Part shown: positions 22,507-31,069 of the stretch, one piece after another
Layout: each line of letters starts with the position of its first letter
Numbering within the stretch: position 1 is the first letter of the stretch
NCBI GenBank assembly: GCA_020435825.1
Contig: JAGQYY010000005.1
Coordinates: forward strand, 19,544 to 66,114
Reading direction: 5' to 3'
Length of the DNA: 46,571 nucleotides
Origin: Aequorivita sp.
GTDB taxonomy: Bacteria > Bacteroidota > Bacteroidia > Flavobacteriales > Flavobacteriaceae
The notes under the pieces: generated by a model
Told to the model about the DNA's origin: nothing
Databases searched by the model: none
What the model saw: only the letters and a program-made list of their open reading frames with translations
Position numbers and translations under genes: made by a program

Positions 22507-24279
22507 TTACTGTATTTGTTTATCTATGTTTGAAATTACTTCCACCGCCTTGCCATAATCCTGTTGTACGGATGCTGTTGAAGACGTAGCATATCGGGCA
22601 AATTCGCAACTTTTCAACAAACTGATAAAGCTTTCAACCGTTGGCGCTTCTACATTTCGTTCGAGCAACATTTTTGAAATAAGGCTCTTTTCCATCTCCG
22701 AGGTCTCAATATTCAGTTTCGCTTTTAAGTAATTGTGAAGCGCACGCTCCAAAGATTCATAAAATGCAACTGGGTTTGATGTATTGCGTTTTGCCTCGGA
22801 AAGATATTTTTTTGCAAGCTTGTTTGCACGGCGAAGTTTATTTCCTTCAACGTCATTCAATCTTTGTTTGCGTTTTTTCCCAGCGAGAATAAATAGCGGA
22901 ATCAACAAAAATGGCCCGCCCAAAAGCGACCAGAATAACCCAGATTTGAAAAAAGATTCCTGGGCTATAGGCTTTAAGTTGGCATCCAGTTTTATATACT
23001 TAAAATTGTCTTTTGAAAGAACAACCTGTTTTTTGGCATCGTTGGAATTTGCAATTGGATTTGCCGAACTGATTGGCCCGTTTTCAACGTCAATTGTAAA
23101 TTCTTTTGAAGTAATGGTTCTATATTTTTCAGTATTCGGATCGAAAAAGGAAAAGGTGATTGGGTTCACGGGATATGTGCCTTTAAATTGCGGCACAATA
23201 GTGTATGAATCTGTTATGGAACCCTGCATTCCCGCAATTGTTGTGTTTACGTTTTCGCTGTGTTCTGGCTCATATACTTCTAAGGTATTCGGAAGTTTTA
23301 CGGTTGGAGCGGTAAATAATTTTAAATTTCCTTTACCTGAAACTTTTATATCAAGCTGTATAGATTCATTTGCATTGAGCGTGGTTTTATTAGTAGATAC
23401 ATCAAAAGAAAAATCGCCAACCGCGCCATTGAACCCATCCGGCTTTCCTTCCAAAGGAAGCGGTTTCACGTTAATCGTTCGTTTCCCTGCAGAAATAGTT
23501 TTGTTGACACGCTCCATTAATCTTCGACCAAAAATATCACGGCGGTTGCCCTGAACGTCTATAGGGATATCCAGCGTAAGCGGTTCTATTTCCAGTTCTC
23601 CAGTTTTTTGGGGATAAAGCACGGTTGTTCTTAAAACCACATAGCGGTAATCTTCGCCATTGTATTTTCCTTCGTAAACCTTAAAGTTGTTTTGATTGTC
23701 AATATTTTGGCTCCAAAAATCTGCGTATTTTGGCGTGTCAATTTCTCTCCATTGGCTAGTAATGCTTACATCGTGCGAAACATAAAGTTTGTATGTAACG
23801 GTAAGCGCTTCATTTAAATAAGGATTGGCGTTTGAAACTTCTGCAACCAAATGCACATTTTCACTCGCCAAGTAATCTGCATTGTTGCCGTCTTTTGGAA
23901 CTTCAACGGCAGAAGTAATTTCTACTTCAACAGGTAGGGTTTTATATGTTTCACCTTCTACTTCAATAGTTGCTTGGGCAATGGTAATTTTTCCACGGGT
24001 TTGTGGAGCTAAAAAATAGGAATAGGTTTTTGAAAAACTTCGCTTTCCATTAATCCAAGAATTGCTAATGGATTGGTTGGGGCCTCCAACAACACGAAAA
24101 CCATCAAAACTTGGCGGTCTAAAATTGTCACCATCTTGGTTCATTTCAAAATCCACGCGTAGGCGTTCGTTTATTCCAAGTCTTTTTTTGCTAACCTTGG
24201 CATCAAACCGAACCTGCGCTGTGGCAGCTATGCTGCACAATACAAAACCTAAAAGGAATAAAAAATTCTTCGTCTTCAT
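22507..24279 (-). CDS. batD: BatD: Ig-like envelope protein of the aerotolerance operon
   Basis: A 590-residue protein with a signal peptide (MKTKNFLFLLGFVLCSIAATAQ) followed by a long extracytoplasmic region built of beta-rich domains: FDAKVSKKRLGINERLRVDFEM at the start, GDFSFDVSTNKTTLNANESIQL near residue 290, and GTYPVNPITFSFFDPN. A transmembrane helix follows near residue 448 (FWSLLGGPFLLIPLFILAG), with a helical cytoplasmic tail. This is the BatD (oxygen tolerance) family. It lies between batC (3 bases) and batE (11 bases), all on the minus strand, in the standard order. Confidence 0.92.
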   Translation of the reverse strand: MKTKNFLFLLGFVLCSIAATAQVRFDAKVSKKRLGINERLRVDFEMNQDGDNFRPPSFDGFRVVGGPNQSISNSWINGKRSFSKTYSYFLAPQTRGKITIAQATIEVEGETYKTLPVEVEITSAVEVPKDGNNADYLASENVHLVAEVSNANPYLNEALTVTYKLYVSHDVSITSQWREIDTPKYADFWSQNIDNQNNFKVYEGKYNGEDYRYVVLRTTVLYPQKTGELEIEPLTLDIPIDVQGNRRDIFGRRLMERVNKTISAGKRTINVKPLPLEGKPDGFNGAVGDFSFDVSTNKTTLNANESIQLDIKVSGKGNLKLFTAPTVKLPNTLEVYEPEHSENVNTTIAGMQGSITDSYTIVPQFKGTYPVNPITFSFFDPNTEKYRTITSKEFTIDVENGPISSANPIANSNDAKKQVVLSKDNFKYIKLDANLKPIAQESFFKSGLFWSLLGGPFLLIPLFILAGKKRKQRLNDVEGNKLRRANKLAKKYLSEAKRNTSNPVAFYESLERALHNYLKAKLNIETSEMEKSLISKMLLERNVEAPTVESFISLLKSCEFARYATSSTASVQQDYGKAVEVISNIDKQIQ

Positions 24280-24282
24280 AAG

Positions 24283-25164
24283 CTACCAATCTTTTTCCGT
24301 TTTCACTTTTGCGCCTTTCTGCTTTTCGGCATTTATCTTATCCTGCGTTTTTTTCTCTTCATTATTCATTGCTTCCAAAAGACTTTTAACTTGCTGGGGC
24401 GAAAGTTGTCCGGGAACGGGCTGTTGCTGTTGCGGTTTGTCACCCTCCTCGTCTTTCGGTTTGTCGGGTTTGCCTTGGTCTTTGTCTTGGTCACCTTCTT
24501 TTTTGTCTTCTTTTTGGTCGCCCTTGTCTTTATCTTTATTCTCGTTGCCTTTATCGCCCTCTTTATTTTTATCGTCTTGGTTTTGTTGGTCTTTTTTATC
24601 CTGATCTTTTTTGTCTTCGTTTTGATCCTTGTTTTTGTCGTCTTTGTCCTCTGGTGGCGGCGGATTTTTCTCTAACATATCCTTTGCCAAAGCCAGATTA
24701 TAACGTGTTTCATCATCATTTGGGTTGTTGCGAAGCGCATTTTTATAACTCTCCACAGCTTCGGTATATTTCTTTTCGTTCATATACGTATTGCCCAAAT
24801 TGTGAAAGGCCTTGTGCTTTTCGGCTTTACTGGCCGCAGTAGTTGCGGCTTGCTTAAAGCGAAGCATTGCCTCGGCATTTTTTTCCTTTCCGTAGTATGC
24901 GGTTCCCAGATTATATTTTGCGGTTTCGCTTTTTGGGTTTAGTGAAATGGCTTGGCGATAATCTGCTTCTGCGGCAGAAAATTTATCTTTCTGAAGTGCT
25001 TGCTGCGCTTCGCTCAAAAAATTTTGGGAAGCTTTAAGCTCCTTTTTCTGTTCTTTACTTTGTGGTTGTGCAAATGAGTTCAATGAAAACAAAAGCGTAC
25101 AGAGAACCATTGCAGTTCTTTGCGTAGCATTTTTTTGAAAAAACGTTCTTACTTCAAACATCAT
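24283..25164 (-). CDS. batC: BatC: TPR protein with a long charged tail
   Basis: A 293-residue protein (ATG at 25164; alternatives at 25185 and 25161). It has a signal sequence (RTAMVLCTLLFSLNSFAQ), TPR repeats at about residues 20-150 (AEADYRQAISLNPKSETAKYNLG, AVESYKNALRNNPNDDETRYNLA), and a tail of about 100 residues made almost only of K, D, E, Q, N and G, followed by PGQLSPQQVKSLLEAMNNEEKK. The last piece is the BatC ending. The charged tract is expected to be disordered and forms purine-rich strand asymmetry. TPRs suggest scaffolding among Bat proteins. Confidence 0.85.
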   Translation of the reverse strand: MMFEVRTFFQKNATQRTAMVLCTLLFSLNSFAQPQSKEQKKELKASQNFLSEAQQALQKDKFSAAEADYRQAISLNPKSETAKYNLGTAYYGKEKNAEAMLRFKQAATTAASKAEKHKAFHNLGNTYMNEKKYTEAVESYKNALRNNPNDDETRYNLALAKDMLEKNPPPPEDKDDKNKDQNEDKKDQDKKDQQNQDDKNKEGDKGNENKDKDKGDQKEDKKEGDQDKDQGKPDKPKDEEGDKPQQQQPVPGQLSPQQVKSLLEAMNNEEKKTQDKINAEKQKGAKVKTEKDW

Positions 25165-25165
25165 T

Positions 25166-26209
25166 TTATTGTTTCCCCTTTTCATTAAACAAATTCAATT
25201 TTTTTAGCCAAGCTGTTTTTCGTTCCAAAAAGAACACGTCCAATACCAGCAAAAACAATGCCCCGGCCAAAAACCATTGAAATTGGTCTTTAAAATCGGT
25301 GAATTGTTTTGCTTCAAATTCTTTTTTGTCCATTCCATTCAAAATGGATTTTACACGATCAACAACCACTTTAGTATTTGAGCCGTCAATATACTCACCA
25401 TTAGCGGTTTTAGCAATCTCTTTAAGCGTTTCTTCACCTAAGCGGGTGATAACCTGTTCGTTATTTTGGTCGCGTTTGTAATATTGAAGCACGCCGTTTT
25501 CTTTAATAGGAATTGGACCGCCTTCCAAGCTTCCCACGCCAATGGTAAAGATGCGGATGCCCTTTTCGGCAGCCTCTTCCGCAATTTGTGAAACATTGCC
25601 TTCGTGGTCCTCACCGTCAGAAATTATAAAAAGTACACGATTTGTTTGCTCTTCATCATCATAAAAGGTCTGTGCCATTTCAATGGCTTGGGTAATGGCG
25701 GTTCCTTGTGAGGACACCATATCTGTATTCATTCCGTTTAAGAATAATTTTGCAGAAGAAAAATCTGAAGTAATTGGAACTTGTGGGAAGGCACTACCGG
25801 CATAACCGATTATGCCAATTCTATCGCCAGCAAGACCATTGATTATTTGTGTGATTAGCTGTTTTGCTTTTTCCAAACGGTTTGGCGCAATGTCTTCCGC
25901 CAACATACTTTTTGAAACGTCCAAAGCGAAAACAATATCCACACCTTCACGCTTCACAGTTTCAAGTTTGGTTCCAATTTTTGGATTTACCAAAGCAAAA
26001 CTTAAACAGGCAACTGCCAAACAAAGTACCAAAACTTTTAAAACAGATTTGAAGAGCGAATGATTAGGGCTCAATTTTTTCAAAAGCTCTTTGTCAACAA
26101 ATCTTTTCTGAACCGTCCTTTTCCAAACCAAAAGCAATAGAAAAACCACCACTATCACCGGAATGGCGAAAAGAATGTAGAAGTATATGGGTTGCTCTAA
26201 TTGGTACAT
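25166..26209 (-). CDS. batB: BatB: von Willebrand factor A membrane protein
   Basis: A 347-residue protein. N-terminal helices at about residues 8-28 and 53-72 are followed by a VWA domain with the metal-ion-dependent adhesion site DVSKSMLAED near residue 95 and FIISDGEDHEGN near residue 200, and a C-terminal helix near 320-340. The VWA domain faces the periplasm or cytoplasm depending on topology. BatA and BatB are thought to pair. It is followed by batC and preceded by batA (2 bases). Confidence 0.92.
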   Translation of the reverse strand: MYQLEQPIYFYILFAIPVIVVVFLLLLVWKRTVQKRFVDKELLKKLSPNHSLFKSVLKVLVLCLAVACLSFALVNPKIGTKLETVKREGVDIVFALDVSKSMLAEDIAPNRLEKAKQLITQIINGLAGDRIGIIGYAGSAFPQVPITSDFSSAKLFLNGMNTDMVSSQGTAITQAIEMAQTFYDDEEQTNRVLFIISDGEDHEGNVSQIAEEAAEKGIRIFTIGVGSLEGGPIPIKENGVLQYYKRDQNNEQVITRLGEETLKEIAKTANGEYIDGSNTKVVVDRVKSILNGMDKKEFEAKQFTDFKDQFQWFLAGALFLLVLDVFFLERKTAWLKKLNLFNEKGKQ

Positions 26210-26211
26210 TT

Positions 26212-27216
26212 TTAAATAAATCCTTTAAATATAGTAGTTCGCAACAAAAACTCAAACCCAATTAAAATCAATGCAAAAATGGCCCATGGGCGGAACATTT
26301 CGTCATAATGGGTGTATTTGAATTCCTCGATGTCGGTTTTTTCAAGTTTGTTTATTTCTTCGTAAATCTGTTCCAACTTAGTATTACTTGTTGCTCGGAA
26401 ATATTGTCCGCCCGTTTTTGTAGCGATTTCTTTTAGCAAGGCTTCGTCTATTTCCACTTGCACATTTCCGTATTGAAATCCGCCATCGGGGCGAATTGCT
26501 ATGGGCGACATTGCCATGCCGTTGCTTCCCAAACCAATTGTGTAAACTTTTATTCCAAATTCAACGGCAAGTTCACTCGCAATTTTTGGATCGATAAAAC
26601 CTGAGTTGTTCACACCGTCTGTCAGCAAAATAATCACTTTGCTCTTTGCGCGGCTTTCCTTTAAGCGGTTTACCGCTGTTGCAAGTCCGGAACCAATTGC
26701 GGTCCCACCTTCAATAGTTGTATTGTAGGTTATGTTTTTTAAGGAAGAAAGTACGATGGTTTTATCGCTCGTTAACGGTGTACGGGTATAACTTTCGCCT
26801 GCGTATTCCACCAAACCAATCCGGTCATTTGGGCGACCGTTTATAAATCTTGCAGCTACTGTTTTCAATGCTTCCAAACGGTTTGGTTTTAAATCGCGCG
26901 CCAGCATACTTGCCGAAACGTCTATTGCCATAACAATGTCGATCCCACGGGTCGTTTTTGTTTTTGTAGATTCGTCAACGGTCCGTGGGCGTGCCATTGC
27001 CACGATCAATGCAGAAAGGGCTAAAAGGCGAAGTACAAAAAGCAAAGGCTTTAACCGCGCCAACCAGTTTTTCCCAGATTTGAAACCGCGGATACTTGAT
27101 ATTTTCAGGGAAGCCGTTTGCTGTCTCCGTTTCCATAAATACCATAGCACGAGCACTGGAAGTATAAGAAACAACCAGAAAAATTGTGGATTTACAAATT
27201 CGAAATTACTGCCCAT
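26212..27216 (-). CDS. batA: BatA: von Willebrand factor A membrane protein
   Basis: A 334-residue paralogue of BatB starting MGSNFEFVNPQFFWLFLILP. It has two N-terminal helices (about residues 10-27 and 50-70), the VWA domain with MIDAS motif AIDVSASMLARD near residue 92 and LLTDGVNNSG, and a C-terminal helix. ATG 27216 overlaps the end of the upstream gene by 11 bases, so translation is coupled; a TTG at 27234 is in frame and less likely. Confidence 0.92.
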   Translation of the reverse strand: MGSNFEFVNPQFFWLFLILPVLVLWYLWKRRQQTASLKISSIRGFKSGKNWLARLKPLLFVLRLLALSALIVAMARPRTVDESTKTKTTRGIDIVMAIDVSASMLARDLKPNRLEALKTVAARFINGRPNDRIGLVEYAGESYTRTPLTSDKTIVLSSLKNITYNTTIEGGTAIGSGLATAVNRLKESRAKSKVIILLTDGVNNSGFIDPKIASELAVEFGIKVYTIGLGSNGMAMSPIAIRPDGGFQYGNVQVEIDEALLKEIATKTGGQYFRATSNTKLEQIYEEINKLEKTDIEEFKYTHYDEMFRPWAIFALILIGFEFLLRTTIFKGFI

Positions 27217-28873
27217 CTTTCTCTGAAATTTCAAGCTCTATGGAAGCTTCCATTCGTTTTTTTATCTCTTCGGCGTATTTACCATCGTCTTGATATACAA
27301 TCAAAACTTCCTGTAAACCATTTTGCTGTGCGAAAAGCATTAGCTCATAAGTACTTTTTTGTTTCAGAACTTTATTGTCTGAAACCTGTACGTTGAATTC
27401 GCCATAAGCTTTCAAACCTTTTATTCCTTTATCGGTTTCAAAATCGTCGCGTTTTACAATCATGTTTTTCGCGCCACTTTGTTCCAAATCATCCAAAACA
27501 GCATCCAGCGCAGTTTCCAAGGCAATATCCTGTTTTTGGCTGAATTGGGTAGTTGAAACCATTATGTAGAGCGGGGAGTTCATTTCGCCATAGGTAAAGA
27601 AATCCCTTGCCATTACCGCACTTTTATCTGCATTTGTTACAGGAGCTTCTGCACGGACGAGTACTTCGGGGGTTTCCAAAATTACTGCGGGATTTCCATA
27701 CTCACTTTTTATCCATCTTCCTTCTGCAAGTTCGCGGAGTTCATTTCCTAATACTTTATCTTTTAAATTATTGAAACCTGCTGCAGCTCCATAGATAACT
27801 CCAGCCAAAACAATAGCTGCAAGCACGCCGGAAATGCCTAAAATCCACTTTCTGCGCTGCCGTTTTTTCTGAAGTTTTTCAAGATATTCCTGATTGGCCA
27901 AAAGTTCTTCCTCGGTAGGTTCTGGAACAGCTTCGTGGGTTTCGTTTATGATTTCTTCGATAGTTTTTCGGTCAACTTCCGCTTGACCAGCCTGTTGGTT
28001 CATTTTTGCAAATTTTACCAAATCGGCACGTTTAAAAATGGTATCGAGCTTGCGGATTGTTTCTAAATCAAAATCAAAACTTCCAGCGTCTTTGTGCATC
28101 ATTAGCCGCGTGATAAGTTCGTCGCTTGTGCTTTCCAATGCGGCCTCGTCCACTTCCCGATCTAAATAACGTTTTACGATTTCGGTCAGACTACTGTAAT
28201 ATTCCTTGCTTTTGTTTTCTTTTAAAAGCTGGCTATTGTCCAATGTTTTTAATGCAACGATGGCTTCTTCGTAAGGCGGTAATTGTTTTTGGGCAGCGTC
28301 TTTTCGTTTTTTTCTTCGGAAGAGATAAATGGCAATTCCAACGATCAGTAAAATAGGAAGCAACCAATACAGAAGTAACAGCCAATCAAACGGTGGACTT
28401 TTCACTTCCACAGCTGGTTTTATGTCGAACATTTTCTGTTTGGTCGTGTCAACGGGAACATCGGCTACTTCAACTTTTATGGAATCTGTTAAAAAAGGTT
28501 TGTTGTTTATTAAAATTCGCTGCGGCGGAATGGTGTAGTGGCCACTGTCAAACTGCGTTAAACCGTATTTTTTGATGAGTCGATATTTTGCGCCTTCAAA
28601 AGTAGTATCTGCTTTATAGGATTCAATCATTTCCAAAGGCGCGAAAGTTTGCTCTTCCGGAAAAACCACAACATCGGTAGAATCTGCATTTACATTAATT
28701 GTGTAAAGAATTTCCTCGCCAATCTTGATTTTTGTGGAATCTATTGATGAGGTTACCTGTGAAAAGGAGAGAAAAGAACAGAGAAAAAAGAATAGGGAAA
28801 AAAGAAAATATGAGTTACTATGAAGCGTAAAGTTGCTGCTTTTATAATCATTATTTTGTCTAAAATCTAACAT
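27206..28873 (-). CDS. BatD-like membrane protein with an extra C-terminal domain
   Basis: A 555-residue protein from ATG 28873. After an unusually long 20-residue polar start it has a signal helix (YFLFSLFFFLCSFLSFSQ), a BatD-like beta domain to about residue 155 (SSIDSTKIKIGEEILYTINV), a helix near 170-190, and a cytoplasmic DUF4381-like block (LPPYEEAIVALKTLDNSQLL). A second helix (WILGISGVLAAIVLAGVIYG) near 345-365 is followed by a 190-residue C-terminal domain (GRWIKSEYGNPAVILETPEVLV...) that I cannot assign. The start context is low-complexity DNA. It lies between the DUF58 gene and batA. Confidence 0.8.
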   Translation of the reverse strand: MLDFRQNNDYKSSNFTLHSNSYFLFSLFFFLCSFLSFSQVTSSIDSTKIKIGEEILYTINVNADSTDVVVFPEEQTFAPLEMIESYKADTTFEGAKYRLIKKYGLTQFDSGHYTIPPQRILINNKPFLTDSIKVEVADVPVDTTKQKMFDIKPAVEVKSPPFDWLLLLYWLLPILLIVGIAIYLFRRKKRKDAAQKQLPPYEEAIVALKTLDNSQLLKENKSKEYYSSLTEIVKRYLDREVDEAALESTSDELITRLMMHKDAGSFDFDLETIRKLDTIFKRADLVKFAKMNQQAGQAEVDRKTIEEIINETHEAVPEPTEEELLANQEYLEKLQKKRQRRKWILGISGVLAAIVLAGVIYGAAAGFNNLKDKVLGNELRELAEGRWIKSEYGNPAVILETPEVLVRAEAPVTNADKSAVMARDFFTYGEMNSPLYIMVSTTQFSQKQDIALETALDAVLDDLEQSGAKNMIVKRDDFETDKGIKGLKAYGEFNVQVSDNKVLKQKSTYELMLFAQQNGLQEVLIVYQDDGKYAEEIKKRMEASIELEISEKDGQ

Positions 28874-28894
28874 CTCAAATCTCACGTCTAAAAG

Positions 28895-29758
28895 TTATCG
28901 TCTTTTAAAATAACCCAATAATTTTTTTACATAACTTTCATCAACCCTACAGCTCAATGCGCCAGCACCGCTCTTTGTAAATGATTCGGTGAAATAATCC
29001 ACCCGATCGCGATGATAGCTATAGTATTGATTGCGCACACTTTTAGCGCCCGTGTTTACTAAAAGTAATTCTCCGGTTTCTTGGTCTTGCATTTGCACCA
29101 TTCCAAGGTTTGGAATTGTTTCTTCAGCTTTATCATAAATTCTGATTCCTGTAACGTCGTGCTTTTTGGCTGCAATTTTTAGGGTGTCGCGGTAATCGTC
29201 GGCAATAAAATCGGAAAGCACAAAAACAATGGCTTTCTTTTTCATTACGTTGCTCAAAAACTTCAGTGCGTTAGCAATATCAGTTTTGTTGTTTTTTGGC
29301 TCAAATTCAATCAACTCACGTATAATTCGCAATACGTGCGATTTTCCTTTTTTCGGCGGAATGTAAAGTTCTATTTCATCCGAAAAGAGAATCACCCCCG
29401 TTTTGTCGTTATTTTGCATTGCTGAAAAAGCAAGCGTTGCGGCAATTTCTGTAATAATTTCATTTTTGAACTGTTCCTGTGTCCCAAAAAATTCGGAACC
29501 GCTAATATCCACCATTAACATGAGCGTTAATTCGCGTTCTTCCTCAAAAACTTTTACAAAAGGCTCGTTGTAACGGGCGGTAACGTTCCAATCAATGTTT
29601 CTAACATCGTCGCCAAACTGGTATTGGCGCACTTCGCTGAACGTCATCCCGCGGCCTTTAAACGTACTGTGGTACTCGCCACCAAACACATGGTCGCTCA
29701 ACCGACGTGTTTTGATCTCGATTTTACGTACTTTTTTAAGAAGTTCCTTTGTATCCAC
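28895..29758 (-). CDS. DUF58 domain protein of the aerotolerance operon
   Basis: A 287-residue protein from the GTG at 29758 (MDTKELLKKVRKIEIKTRRL), the start typical of flavobacterial homologues. A TTG at 29776 would add six residues. The DUF58 block is GRGMTFSEVRQYQFGDDVRNIDWNVTARY near residues 37-66, followed by a VWA-like fold with the MIDAS-type motif MLMVDISGSEFFGT near 78-91 and VFVLSDFIADDY. DUF58 proteins act with MoxR ATPases. It lies between moxR and the BatD-like gene, with a family 1 repeat hairpin in the moxR-DUF58 gap. Confidence 0.92.
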   Translation of the reverse strand: MDTKELLKKVRKIEIKTRRLSDHVFGGEYHSTFKGRGMTFSEVRQYQFGDDVRNIDWNVTARYNEPFVKVFEEERELTLMLMVDISGSEFFGTQEQFKNEIITEIAATLAFSAMQNNDKTGVILFSDEIELYIPPKKGKSHVLRIIRELIEFEPKNNKTDIANALKFLSNVMKKKAIVFVLSDFIADDYRDTLKIAAKKHDVTGIRIYDKAEETIPNLGMVQMQDQETGELLLVNTGAKSVRNQYYSYHRDRVDYFTESFTKSGAGALSCRVDESYVKKLLGYFKRR

Positions 29759-29779
29759 TTTAGTTTCGGGTTTCAAGTT

Positions 29780-29805
29780 TCACACTTCGACAAGCTCAGT
29801 GTGAC
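29780..29805. repeat. REP-like family 1 hairpin in the moxR-DUF58 gap
   Basis: TCACACT (29780-29786) and AGTGTGA (29798-29804) are perfect 7-bp arms around TCGACAAGCTC. It is the cleanest single copy of the element and lies in the transcribed spacer of the bat operon. Confidence 0.85.
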
Positions 29806-29847
29806 AAGTTTTCGGTTTCTGGGGGCCAACTTGTAACATTAAACCGT

Positions 29848-30852
29848 TTACGGCACTTCAATTACGTTTACGATCTTGTTTATGATGTCTTCCGAAGTGA
29901 TGTTTTCGGCTTCCGCTTCATAAGTAATTCCAATTCTGTGGCGAAGCACATCATGCACTACGGCGCGAACATCCTCGGGCACTACATAACCTCGGCGGCG
30001 GATGAAGGCATAACATTTTGCAGCAATGGCAAGGTTGATACTTCCACGCGGGGATGCGCCAAAATTTATTAGTGGTTTTAAATCTGAAAGCCCAAAATTC
30101 TCAGGACTTCTTGTGGCAAAAATTATATCTAATATGTATTTCTCAATCTTTTCATCCATATAAACCTCACGAACGGCAGCTTGTGCTCGTGTAATCTGTT
30201 CTAGTGTGGCCACAGGGTTCACTTGCTCATAAGCTCCTTTTAGGTTCTGGCGAATAATGAGCTGTTCTTCGGCAATTTGTGGGTACTTGATTACCGTTTT
30301 AAGCATAAAGCGGTCCACTTGCGCTTCGGGCAACGGGTAGGTTCCTTCCTGTTCAATTGGGTTTTGTGTGGCCATTACCAAGAATGGCTTGTCTAATTTA
30401 AAAGTGGTTTCGCCAATGGTAACCTGCTTTTCCTGCATCGCTTCCAAAAGTGCGGATTGAACTTTGGCGGGAGCACGGTTAATTTCGTCTGCAAGGACGA
30501 AATTGGCAAAGATGGGTCCTTTTTTTATGCTGAAGTCGTTCAGCTTCATATTGTATATAAGTGTTCCCACTACATCTGCAGGAAGCAAATCTGGGGTAAA
30601 CTGTACACGGCTAAAAGTTCCATGAACCGCTTTTGCAAGCGTGTTGATCGCCAGGGTTTTGGCCAATCCCGGAACACCTTCCAAGAGGATGTGTCCTTGG
30701 CCCAAAAGTCCAATCATAAGCCGTTCTACCATATGTTTTTGGCCTACAATTACTTTGTTCATTTCCATTGAAAGAACGTCCACAAAGGCACTTTCCCTTT
30801 CAATTTTTTCATTTAATGCTCCAATGTCAAAGGTCGAATTTGTATTTTCCAT
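29848..30852 (-). CDS. moxR: MoxR family AAA+ ATPase
   Basis: A 334-residue AAA+ protein. Walker A is GVPGLAKT at residues 59-66, the MoxR-specific VQFTPDLLPADVVGT follows, Walker B is FVLADEINRAPAKVQSALLEAM near 115-136, and the sensor region MATQNPIEQEGTYPLPEAQVDRF near 160-182 is present. It is probably a chaperone-like ATPase that assembles or activates VWA-domain proteins, here BatA, BatB and the DUF58 protein. It is the first gene of the eight-gene minus-strand operon that runs to batE at 21746. Confidence 0.95.
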   Translation of the reverse strand: MENTNSTFDIGALNEKIERESAFVDVLSMEMNKVIVGQKHMVERLMIGLLGQGHILLEGVPGLAKTLAINTLAKAVHGTFSRVQFTPDLLPADVVGTLIYNMKLNDFSIKKGPIFANFVLADEINRAPAKVQSALLEAMQEKQVTIGETTFKLDKPFLVMATQNPIEQEGTYPLPEAQVDRFMLKTVIKYPQIAEEQLIIRQNLKGAYEQVNPVATLEQITRAQAAVREVYMDEKIEKYILDIIFATRSPENFGLSDLKPLINFGASPRGSINLAIAAKCYAFIRRRGYVVPEDVRAVVHDVLRHRIGITYEAEAENITSEDIINKIVNVIEVP

Positions 30853-31069
30853 ACTGTATTTAGATTCTATATAGCCTACTTTATAAAAAGACGGTGCAAA
30901 TTGAAAATTTATTGACTAAAAGCCTGTTAATAATTGGTTAAATTAAAAAATGTAAAAACTTAAACTTTTCTTAGCATTTTTGGGCATTTGTTAAGATTTT
31001 TAATACAAATCAAATAAAGGAGGTTTTTAATATTTCAGAAATTGTACTTTTATTTAAAAAAAACAAAAG

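Noticed and set aside
22784..23554. A 256-residue open frame on the + strand opposite batD
   Set aside because: It is the shadow of the strongly supported BatD protein, has no recognisable domain, and is rich in Phe/Ser/Pro as expected for the reverse of a coding strand.
24062..24675. Long + strand frames rich in Leu, Val, Phe, Ser and Gly opposite batC and the end of batD
   Set aside because: They arise as the reverse complement of the purine-rich KDEQ tract of BatC, not from selection for a membrane protein.
31016..31024. AAAGGAGG, a perfect Shine-Dalgarno-like word
   Set aside because: It is 46 bases before the SDR start and not in front of any reading frame, and Bacteroidota rarely use such sites.
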